A program made the translations under genes and the position numbers. A stretch of DNA of 64,000 bases. It comes from Closterium sp. NIES-65 (taxonomy: Eukaryota > Streptophyta > Zygnematophyceae > Desmidiales > Closteriaceae). The stretch's first letter is position 1. Each line of letters begins with the position of its first letter. Positions 58,201 through 64,000 of this stretch are shown one piece after another. The notes beneath the pieces were generated by a model. The model did not search any database. It was not told the origin of the DNA and saw nothing but the letters and a program-made list of their open reading frames with translations. The stretch spans positions 233,684-297,683 of the forward strand of contig CANXME010002306.1 in NCBI GenBank assembly GCA_948144175.1, written 5' to 3'.

Positions 58201-61200
58201 CGGGATGGGGAGCTGGCGACGACCAAGAAGGAACACGAGAAGAGCTCTCTCTCTCTTGGTAACTATCGTCAATTTCAGCTAGAATTTCCTTTACGTTTTA
58301 CTAACTTCCTCTTGTGTTCTCTGTCTTGATGCAGGAGGAGCGGGATGGGGAGCTGGCGACGACCAAGACGGAACAAGGGGAGATTTCTCCTCCTCTTTGT
58401 AAGTATCGTCAATTTCAGCTAGTATGTTCTTTACGTTTTACTAACTTATTCTTGTGTGTTCTTTGTCTTAGTGCAGAAGGAGCGGGATGGGGAGCTGGCG
58501 ACGACCAAGAAGGAAGACGCGGAGAGCTGTCCCTCTCTTGGTAACTATCGTCAATCTCAGCTAGTATTTTTTTTTTACGTTTTACTAACTTCCTCTTGTG
58601 TGTTTTCTGTCTTAATGCAGAAGGAGCGGGATGGGGAGCTGGCGACGACCAAGAAGGAACACAGTAAGAGCTCTCTCTCTCTTGGTAACTATCGTCAATT
58701 TCAGCTAGAATCTCCTTAACGTTTTACTAACTTCCTCTGTGTGTTCTCTGTCTTAATGCAGAAGGAGCGGGATGGAAGGTTGGCGACGACCAAGAAGGAA
58801 CACGGGAAGATTTCTCCTTCTCTTTGTAAGTATCGTCAATTTCAGCTAGTATGTTCTTTACGGTTTACTTATTCTTGTGTGTTCTCTGTCTTAGTGCAGA
58901 AGGAGCGGGATGGGGAGCTGGCGACGACCAAGAAGGAAGACGCGGAGAGCTCTCCCTCTCTTGGTAACTATCGTCGATTTCAGCTAGTATGTATTTTACG
59001 TTTTACTAACTTATTCTTGTGTGTTCTCTGTTTTAATGCAGAAGGAGCGGGATGGATGGCTGGCGACGAGCAAGAAGGAACCCGTGAGATCTCTCCCTCT
59101 CTTCGTAAGTCTCGTCAATTTAAGGTAGTATGTTATTTCCGATTAGTAGTTTATTCTTGTGTTTCTCTGTCTTAGTGCAGAAGGAGAGGGATGGGAGCTG
59201 GCGACAAGGGAGGTCAAGAAGAAATGAACGCTTTCCCTATCCTGGTAAGCACGGTCCGATTCCGTTCGCTTTTTTCTTCTTTCCAGATTTCTAACTTCGA
59301 GTTTCGTGCCTCTTGTGAACCAGGAGCGGGAGGAACGCGTGGCAACAGCGTGAAGGTAAAGAAGAAGAGAACGCTCTCCTTCTCCTGGTAAGCACGGTCT
59401 TATTTGTTCGTTACTTCTTTTTCGAGATTTCTAACTTCGAGTTTCGTGGCTTGTGAAGCAGGAGCGGGATGAGGAGCAGCACGTGGCAACAGCGGGAGGA
59501 AGAAGAATCATTCTCCTTGTCCTGGTAAGCATGGTCTGCTATCTTTCGTTTCTTCTATTTCGAGATTTCTAACTTCGAGTTGGTGTCTTTCGCGCAGGAG
59601 CGGGCGGAGGAGGAGCGCAGGCAACACCTGGAGCGGAATGGGGAGGTACCACGCGGAGAGCTCTCCTCTCTCCGCAAGTATCGTCAGTTTCAGTAAGTGT
59701 TCTGTTTATGTTTTACTGTACTAAGTATTCTTTGTGTTCTGTCTTGGTGCAGAAGGAGCGGGACTCGGAGCTGACGGCGAGCAAGGGGGTGACGGAATGG
59801 TTCGGCTCTGCTGGTAAGGGCGTGTGAGGTCTTTGTAGAAGTTCAAAATAAAGTTCGAACTTTGGGTGGTTACCCTATTCGCTAATTTCACGAAGGGTGC
59901 TTCGGGAACCAAGCATTGTATGGGCTTTGCAAAAGTTCGAGTTTGAAATATGAACTTGACTCGAGTCGGAGGCGGGAACGTGCGTGCGCACGTTCATGCG
60001 AGCGTGTGTGATTTGCAGCACGTCCCGAACAGCTGGCGAAACTGGCGAGTGCTTCGCCAATGCATAAAGTTGCACAACGAAGACACCCCACAATTCGTGC
60101 ACACAGTGGTAGCCACGTGTCCAGCATCGTGGCATGTTCGAGCACGATGTGGCAACGCGTCCCGCCCGTCTTGACGTCAGTCAAAGAAACTCCCGCCCTT
60201 GGCCAATCCACGTCCCCGCACCAAATGTCTTTGAAATCCTGTGGGAGTGGAAGGCACTTGATACATTCAAATATACCACCCTTCTCCAACACTTGTGTAC
60301 TGTATACGCAAATTCCATTCGACATGACAAACGGCAACACTAGCGCCCATGGCTCTGCCACACCGGCAGATGCTACCACTCCAACAGCCTCTACTCCCGC
60401 ATCTGTCGCTGCACCGGTCCGCGCACCCGCACCTCAGCGGCGTCGGCGTACTGCTGTTGATCTGGCCGCTTCGTGGCGCCTTGGAGTTATCGACCTGGAC
60501 GATATCGTGGCGCGTGTGCAGAACGGGAACACTCCTCTAGGTGCTGACGACGACACCCTCGCGTACTTCGACGGAGGCGAAATCGACAAAAACTGCCATG
60601 GCGAAGACGGCGCCGACGACGACGCCGATGCAGCGACGCCCATCGACAAAAAAGGTGGGAGCCGGCGGAAGTCATGCAGCTGGCGTGGATCCGCCACGAC
60701 TTCGACGAGCAATATCAGAATCTGTGCCGCCTGCAAGGCCAGAACCGGGACGTCATGCTCTACGAGCAAGTCCGTCTTCGTCACCCCGGATGGGCCATGG
60801 TCTCGCAGCCACGAAAGCCAAGGTTTTCCGTATGGAGGCTCAGTGGCGGAACGTGTCGGATTTATTGCTAAAACTTCCGGGAAGGGGAAGCCCCTAAAAT
60901 GCCTATTTTCTATGACATATTCGACAGGTTCTAGGGGATCGGGCGAATGCGCGTCCCCCGGCGCTCGCGGGCCCCTTGATTCCCGCAACTACTACCGCGC
61001 CTCCTCCTAGTAAGTGTTGATTGTTGTTTGATGTGATCCTTTTTTTTTTACTGCTCATAATTTAAGATTGATGCTACTAATACAACCATTCAACAAGGTG
61101 GCATGTAATAATGAAACCACCCAACACCCCCATATGCGACGCCCATCACCGGCAGATGTGGCGTCTCCTACCACCGCATCAGCGGTGTCTGCAGGGCCCG

Positions 61201-63650
61201 ATGGCGTAGCGGCATCAGCAAGCCGAGCGCAGTCGGCTCGTCGCTCACCCAATCCCCGCCGAGTGACGGCTTCGCCTGGTCACTCTCCTTCGCGCCAGCC
61301 ATTTTCGTCTCCGTCTACGTCTGCGCTTGCGCCGGACGTGTCCCCCGCCGCTGCCACCGCCACTGCATTCTCATCCCGTTCACACGTCGTCGGCGCGAAC
61401 GCGGGTGTTGCGCTCCGTGGCCGCGGTGTCTCCGCCGGCCTGGGCCTGCGGCTGCCGAAGAGGAACATTCGGGCAACGACACAATGGGAGGTGGTGTTGG
61501 TAACCACATGAACTCAAGTGATTCAGTGCTGTGTGCTGAAATAGCGGGGATAATTGCGCAATCGGTAAAAGGGGCTATGCGGGACCAATTTGATGAGTTT
61601 TTAAGAACGTACCCAAGAGATGGTTGAGAGAGCTCAGGATGCCCGAGCCTCAGGAAGCGTAGAAGTACGCCGCCAGGCGAGATCGACGACGAGTCGGAGT
61701 AAAGCCCGCATCGCGCGACGAGAAATGCGGGGCCTCCGCAACGGGTCCTTCCAGCCACCAAGTGTTGCGCTCATGAGGTTCGTTCAGGCGGTGACGAAAC
61801 CCGGATGAGGTCGATGTTGTGTGAGCACGATGCAGGCGGATACGACCTGCGGGGCGCGGATGACATCGCACTCGAGGCGCCCGTCCAGGATGCGCCATTT
61901 GGTCTTCAGCCTCCCGTTCACTTGCTCCACAATCATTCGAGTGCGGGACTGCTGGAGGTTCCAGACTCGCTGATGGTCGGGAAGTGCGATGCCGGGAAGG
62001 GCATGATAGGGTGTGTAGATGTAGGGCCTCAATCCATAGCAGCGTCCGCTACTAGCGTGTAGTCCAAAATCCCTCCTTCTTCAATTTTAGTTCTTGCAGG
62101 GCTGTTCATGAAAAACCCGAGCGTCGTTGACGCTTCGGGATATCCTACAAAAAAGTCCCAGATGAGACCCATGCGTCGCAGATTAGTTGGCAAATAATAG
62201 AAAAGAAACCTTTCCTATTTCTGAAGTCTTCGCAATGTGGTCCCATGCCACGGCAGTGTATGTAGGTCCCGTCCATGGCGCCTACCACCCCAGGTATTCC
62301 GGCTTGAAGGCGAAACTCTGTCTCAAACAACTGCAGCATGTCCATGTCTGCCACACGACCCACTTGGGCAGGACTTCGTTGACGAAAAAAAACGAACCTC
62401 GCAAACAGCTTGTGGGCGTGGGAGAAAGAGTAGCCGAAGTGAAGCCCATTTCGCAAAATGTGAGACCATGCCCAAGCCTGCTAAGTCCCATGGCGACGAA
62501 TACAAAGTTATGCACAGGATGCTTAAGTGTAGCGAAACGGCTGCGCTAATACTGGCGCACTAAGTACACGAAAACGCGTTTGTCAACCCGCAAATACTCA
62601 TAGAAAGTGTACTCGGGCAGGGATGTTATCAGTCGAAACCAACGCACACGTGCGTCAAGGCGGTCGCCAAGCACGCAACCCGGGTCTGCCTGAGAGTGAA
62701 GGCGAGACGAGCGTGGGAGTGCCGTGCAACAGCGTTGAGAACAGGAAGCATCACCATCTGCAAGTACCCTTGCCATACGATGCCGAGAAAGCGGACCAGC
62801 TGTAGGGTTGTCATGTTGGGCGAACGAGTATACAAGGTGTTGCCACGGGGGCTATTTGTACCGTGGTTACACACTCGGCGCGGAAGGTGAGTTGGAGCTC
62901 TAGGTCTTTGTAAACCGAGGCGCAAAATGTTGACGTGGCGCACTGTCAAGACTCTCGAACCGGGTAACCTATGATGTTGATGTGTGGCTCGGCTCGTTTT
63001 TGCAAGTTTGAATGTCGGGGTTCGACCTTGTATGTGTGGTGTGATTTTTTACAGTGTGGTAAGCCCGATGTTCGAACTTCGATAGAAGGAAATTCGAACT
63101 TCTTTCGTTGTAAGTTCGAAACTAAAATTCGCCCTAAAAAACATAAACTTTTTACAAATTTCAAAGACCTCACACGCCCTAAATCCCGTCAGTGTTTACC
63201 TCGTTTCCGGTCATCAGTCTTCTGTTTTTGCCCTTTAGCGAGATCTGTTACCTATGTTTTTTTCCTTGCCCTTCCGTGAGCAGGAGCAGGAGCAACACCT
63301 AGGGTGGGCGGGGGAGGTAACCGGGGCTCTCCCTCTACTGGAAGTTTTGTCAATTTCAGCTGTATTTTCGTTTACGTTTTACTAAGTTCCTCTCTTGTGT
63401 TCTGTCTTTGTGCAGAAGGAGCTCCATGGGGAGCTGGCGGCGAGCAAGGGGATAAACTGAGTGGTCTCCCTTTTTTCCTAGTAAGTTCCGTCAATTTCAA
63501 TTTCGTTCTTCCTTATCAAAACACTAACGTTCTCCCTTGGTTTGGTTTGTGGCAGGAGTGTGAGCAGGCGAGGAGCGCGGAGAGGGAAGCCGCGCGCCTC
63601 GATGGAGCAAGGAGCTTGGAGCGGCAAGCTTTGAGCAACCAGCCGTGTAA
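49265..63650 (+). CDS. Hypothetical multi-exon gene built from the repeated exons (tentative)
   Basis: If the array is transcribed and spliced, about 23 small exons (7 before the copia element, 13 between the elements, 3 after Harbinger: about 63284-63316, 63416-63480, 63556-63646) would encode a charged, coiled-coil-like protein with repeated KERDGELATTKKEHG; the final exon reads ECEQARSAEREAARLDGARS. Donors and acceptors look functional by eye. However the common exon length is about 64 bases, so successive exons shift frame; stop-free alternatives in the other frames soften this. No known domain. It may equally be a satellite that merely carries splice-like sequence. Confidence 0.3.
49591..50541 (+). 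repeat. Exon-intron tandem array, left part (7 units of about 142 bp)
   Basis: Seven units start at 49591, 49728, 49868, 50010, 50154, 50296 and 50438. Each comprises a pyrimidine-rich stretch ending TTAATGCAG or TTAGTGCAG, about 64 exon-like bases beginning AAGGAGCGGGATGG, and a donor-like GGTAACTATCG or GGTAAGT followed by a conserved intron-like 78 bp (CAATTTCAGCTAG...TTTTACTAACTTCC). Frame 1 reads KERDGELATTKKEHGKSS. Most units also lack stops in the other two frames (GAGWGAGDDQEGTREELS and RSGMGSWRRPRRNTG). The array is cut by the copia element at 50547. Confidence 0.93.
50547..50643 (-). repeat. copia 3' LTR (97 bp), rearranged
   Basis: Shares about 70 bp, from TAGTTGGGTTGTACCCC to TTCTGACA, with the other LTR. 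Its outer part is replaced by TTTCCTTTGTGTAGGCTATAG, whose TGTGTAGGCTATAGT is the inverse of ACTATAGCCTACACA within the same LTR, creating a near-perfect hairpin. Confidence 0.85.
50857..52842 (-). CDS. copia reverse transcriptase and RNase H
   Basis: About 660 codons without a stop. The reverse transcriptase (RVT_2 type) begins around YAEAIEGPYSSQWQAAMDAE and contains WIFRVKRPPGSPPVFKARYV, GVDYFQTFSPTPKMTTLRVL, LDFSTAFLQGSLHEEIWLRR, the catalytic YVDDLVF, and LGELRSYLGLQI. The RNase H domain follows with GHADASWADDQATQRSSQGY, an SSCEAEIYAGAMAAQELHWL block, YVDNKAMLAL and EHRTKHIALRYFLARE, ending VFTKALAPCDHQR. All catalytic motifs are present. The upstream part is Ser/Pro-rich linker. This is the best preserved segment of the element, but it is no longer in one frame with integrase. 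Confidence 0.95.
   Translation of the reverse strand: MSLRPSTAPLRAPLPSPPASSLPALADPESDSLRAASPTVTRLLATAVTDPSFESSAAFALVTELVDFAARCRLDYAASLVAESESACPPSVGGECALGTDVLEDRQEEFQCLAAASPHLASVLLAPEGDPDALDIPTPRSYAEAIEGPYSSQWQAAMDAEMASWKSTGTYVDAVPPPWANIVSGMWIFRVKRPPGSPPVFKARYVARGFSQRQGVDYFQTFSPTPKMTTLRVLLHVAAHRDYELHSLDFSTAFLQGSLHEEIWLRRPPGFTGSFPPGTQWSLRRPVYGLRQAPREWHDTLRTTLAALGFAPSTADPSLFLRTDTSLPPFYILVYVDDLVFATADTAGLAYVKSELQKRHTCTDLGELRSYLGLQITRDRARRTITLTQSHMVQQVLQRFGFMYSSPQATPLPTRHSLSALPSDESVESSGPYAELVGCLMYLMMCTRPDLAYPLSILARYVAPGRHRPEHMAAAKRVLRYLCSTSGMGLVLGGRSPVVLTGHADASWADDQATQRSSQGYTFSLRSGSVSWRATRSSSVLGSSCEAEIYAGAMAAQELHWLTYLLTDLGEPPRSPPVLYVDNKAMLALCREQRLEHRTKHIALRYFLARELQQRGQLRLAYVASEANTADVFTKALAPCDHQRCCTQLGLVPVLPHLLTS
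53043..53972 (-). pseudogene. copia integrase C-terminal region and linker, frame-disrupted
   Basis: Begins SADKLSPRAAPCVFLGFPPD and reads YHPTSRRVLSSQDVTFDES, the usual C-terminal extension of copia integrase, then a Pro-rich and Gly/Ala-rich linker. It is in the same frame as the integrase core but separated from it by a TAG at about 54034. Within the linker a 15-bp repeat (CCCCCAGGCTCAGCA on the plus strand, 53440-53660) carries indels that shift the frame. Confidence 0.75.
54036..54830 (-). CDS. copia integrase core
   Basis: GAG-pre-integrase zinc motif (LLWHLCLGHPSLLRLRGMAS followed by CVPCVEGRQ) and catalytic rve domain. The D-D-E residues lie in FHMDVWGPARVRG, LRLHSDRGGEFSSG and SPQQNGIAERRIGMVMDVAR. 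LVVDDYSRYTTVFPLRSKGD sits between the first two as in other copia integrases. The frame stops at 54036, before the C-terminal extension. Confidence 0.93.
   Translation of the reverse strand: MLSLVESLRLVRCLLQASRSGPESAPCSCRRLSHETLLWHLCLGHPSLLRLRGMASRLLVSGLPRSLPPLPQGPGPACVPCVEGRQRAAPHSSQFPPTEAPLQTFHMDVWGPARVRGLGNERYFLLVVDDYSRYTTVFPLRSKGDVTEVLIDWIRAARLQLRQSFGSDFPVLRLHSDRGGEFSSGLLRAYCRARGIRQTFTLPDSPQQNGIAERRIGMVMDVARTSMMHAAAPHFLWPFAVRYAAHQINLHPRVFRPETSPALL
54763..55269 (-). CDS. copia aspartic protease region
   Basis: Reads LTFTLDSEASRSFFRDRTTL and following VAVSLADPSGGPV, then LSGLYLPSFSTNLVSGADLQ, the usual protease layout of this copia group. The active-site triplet is DSE here instead of DSG/DTG, so it may be changed or degenerate. 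The frame differs from those of gag and integrase, and overlaps both ends slightly. Confidence 0.75.
   Translation of the reverse strand: MPVRLCSQVLVRLRSQVLASASASLTFTLDSEASRSFFRDRTTLTPLSRPVAVSLADPSGGPVLSRFSTVLPCPAAPSGTLSGLYLPSFSTNLVSGADLQDAGVHQFTPASQRVTHCTEASTGRHLATFTRQPGSSLYTLTTASPPGAESGRVPSSGQVFAASVQVWS
55181..56817 (-). pseudogene. copia gag region, in four frame segments
   Basis: Starts MSTVPALTACPSP at 56817 and contains the gag core (IDFEVWLDDLQLFYSAIGAD, FSQYKSAQTLYDAVVARYYS, PMYITLYFLVTRLPDSLRVV, LEKALLAAE). After this come a Gly-rich tract of about 90 residues, a Cys pair (YTQRQRGGGFGPCTYVLRTG) and RRWGELS-like sequence before the protease. The frame changes near 56605, 56145 and 55660 and again before 55590. 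Several changes fall in homopolymer or Gly-codon repeats. Confidence 0.8.
56830..57760 (-). repeat. GC-rich tandem repeats in the copia 5' leader
   Basis: Between the 5' LTR and gag, units of about 23-35 bp made of GGGGCGGCGGGGCCGCGAGA and variants (CCGTGAGCGCTG, CCGCGTAGTAG) fill about 600 bp, preceded nearer gag by GGCGGCTCGGCTGC repeats. The content is over 75 percent G+C by eye, much above the rest of the element. Confidence 0.9.
57868..57879 (-). promoter_or_regulatory. copia primer-binding site
   Basis: TGGTATCGAGCA on the minus strand directly follows the 5' LTR. It matches the TGGTATCAGAGC consensus for initiator tRNA-Met at the first seven bases and then departs by a missing A. Confidence 0.7.
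57880..58011 (-). repeat. copia 5' LTR (132 bp)
   Basis: Begins TGAGAAAGTTAGAACG and ends TTCTGACA on the plus strand; directly flanked by the primer-binding site on one side and TTACT on the other. The promoter should lie here; no clear TATA box is visible. Confidence 0.88.
58051..59815 (+). repeat. Exon-intron tandem array, right part (about 13 units)
   Basis: Units start near 58051, 58195, 58335, 58477, 58621, 58762, 58900, 59042, 59181, 59324, 59462, 59598 and 59753. They continue the array at 49591 with the same acceptor, AAGGAGCGGGATGG exon start and GTAACTATCG donor. Units become more diverged to the right: those from 59181 on have GAGCGGGAGGAACGCG and GAGCGGGCGGAGGAGGAG and different introns (TTTCGAGATTTCTAACTTCG). 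The last unit ends in GGTAA, where the Harbinger element is inserted. Confidence 0.92.
60324..60870 (+). pseudogene. Harbinger Myb/SANT-like DNA-binding protein, frameshifted
   Basis: The ATG at 60324 opens an Ala/Thr/Pro-rich N-terminus, then RRRRTAVDLAASWRLGVIDL and an acidic stretch. A Myb/SANT-like block, WEPAEVMQLAWIRHDFDEQY, continues to LRHPGW, but in a different frame; the change falls at a run of six A (about 60645-60650), a likely one-base slip. In PIF/Harbinger elements such a protein helps bring the transposase to the element ends. The region from 60870 to 61500 has Pro/Ala/Ser-rich frames that may be its C-terminus or unrelated. Confidence 0.7.
61784..62776 (-). pseudogene. Harbinger DDE transposase, several frameshifts
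   Basis: The minus strand reads VRWFRLITSLPEYTFYEYLR near the start (62680-62600), then the core GIPGVVGAMDGTYIHCRGMG with EDFRNRKGFFSIICQLICDA (62330-62180), which holds the first Asp. A second Asp lies in LVADAA (about 62045), followed after a one-base shift by GLRPYIYTPYHALPGIALPD. The Glu is in RTRMIVEQVNGRLKTKWRIL (about 61935). These are the DDE_4 motifs of PIF/Harbinger. Frame changes at about 62545-62460, after 62145 and at about 62040 mean no full protein can be made. The 5' end is unclear. Confidence 0.85.
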
Positions 63651-64000
63651 GTGGGTCTGGGCCCTGGCCCCTGGGTGGTTGGTCTACGTTTAGGAGCGTT
63701 TAGTCAGAACGTTTAGGAGCGTTAGTCAGATCGTTAGGCTCGAATTAGGCCTAGCTAGGGGACGAGTTAGCCTTAGCTAGGCTCGGATCTGGTTTGCGGT
63801 CTAGTCTAGACCTAGGTCGAACTAGCTAGGACGTTAGGTTCGGACGGTCCTGTGGTGGTTGGTGCGTGGTTGGGTTTGGTTTAGGGCTGTCTTTGATCTT
63901 CCCTCTCTCCTTCCGTAGGTCAACATGGCGGGAAACTCGCTGCCCTGTATATAATCTTACCCGTTCCCCCTCCTTTCTGCCCTGTAAATAAGTCCCCTCC
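63183..64000 (+). other. Right flank of Harbinger: last array-like exons, then unrecognised sequence
   Basis: Exon-like segments at about 63284, 63416 and 63556 continue the array theme, with acceptors GAGCAG, GTGCAG and GGCAG and donors GTAACC and GTAAGT. The unit at 63416 contains an in-frame stop in its main frame (GGGATAAACTGA). From about 63680 the motif CGTTAGG and GGCCTAGCTAGG repeats loosely. No further gene is recognised up to the window end. Confidence 0.4.

Larger units (their letters stand above)
59818..63179. mobile_element. PIF/Harbinger DNA transposon with two convergent genes
   Basis: The ends GGGCGTGTGAGGTCTTTG at 59818-59835 and its exact inverse at 63162-63179 form 18-bp terminal inverted repeats. 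Three-base TAA duplications flank them (59815-59817 and 63180-63182), the TWA target typical of this superfamily. Subterminal AAGTTCGAA words occur near both ends (59845-59855; 63070-63120). Inside, a plus-strand Myb-like gene and a minus-strand DDE transposase converge. The element is 3362 bp; both genes have frameshifts. Confidence 0.95.

Noticed and set aside
49591-59815. CRISPR array or tandem tRNA-like array
   Set aside because: About 142-bp units are repeated over their whole length with splice-like borders; there are no variable spacers and no tRNA fold.

Overview
The window is eukaryotic nuclear DNA from the plant lineage. Genes are split by GT-AG introns. The two recognisable host proteins match plant-type families: a DEG9/DEG10-class Deg protease and a plant-type EDRF1 protein. 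Six kinds of plant-type transposable element are present. Intron style, GC-rich codons and long Ala/Gln/Ser tracts suggest a streptophyte (charophyte) green alga; I would guess a zygnematophyte, but this is inference.

Layout. 1-13.1 kb is accessory DNA: a CENP-B/pogo-type transposase gene (793-2365), three minisatellites (3.6-5.4, 6.97-7.5, 7.5-7.87 kb) and a complete hAT element (8543-12679) with 13-bp terminal inverted repeats and an exact 8-bp target duplication. 13.3-43.4 kb is the host-gene block: a 1466-aa repeat-motif protein (minus), DEG9/10 (minus, 19157-22587), EDRF1 (plus, 23545-35615, divergent from DEG9/10) and a coiled-coil protein that may be the ATR partner ATRIP/SUV2 (plus, 36325-43447). 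44-64 kb is again repeat-rich: a 1.6-kb element with perfect 25-bp inverted repeats (44020-45608), a TRIM retroelement (48516-48857), and an array of about 142-bp units, each holding a short exon-like segment and an intron-like segment. That array is split by a Ty1/copia element (50547-58011) and a PIF/Harbinger element (59818-63179).

Main observation. In the DEG9/10, EDRF1 and coiled-coil genes, many introns contain one to seven extra, diverged copies of the adjacent exon end, often with the splice site. I count four such places in DEG9/10, at least five in EDRF1 and two in the coiled-coil gene. DEG9/10 intron 1 is bounded by two copies of the same segment, each with CAG|GTGAAG at the junction, which is what intron birth by tandem duplication of an AGGT-containing exon would leave. 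The 142-bp array looks like the extreme form of the same process: about 20 exon+intron units in a row, with exons that mostly lack stops in all three frames.

The host genes keep long open frames across many kilobases, while the copia, Harbinger and hAT proteins are broken by frameshifts or stops. The breaks are therefore more likely real decay than general sequencing error.
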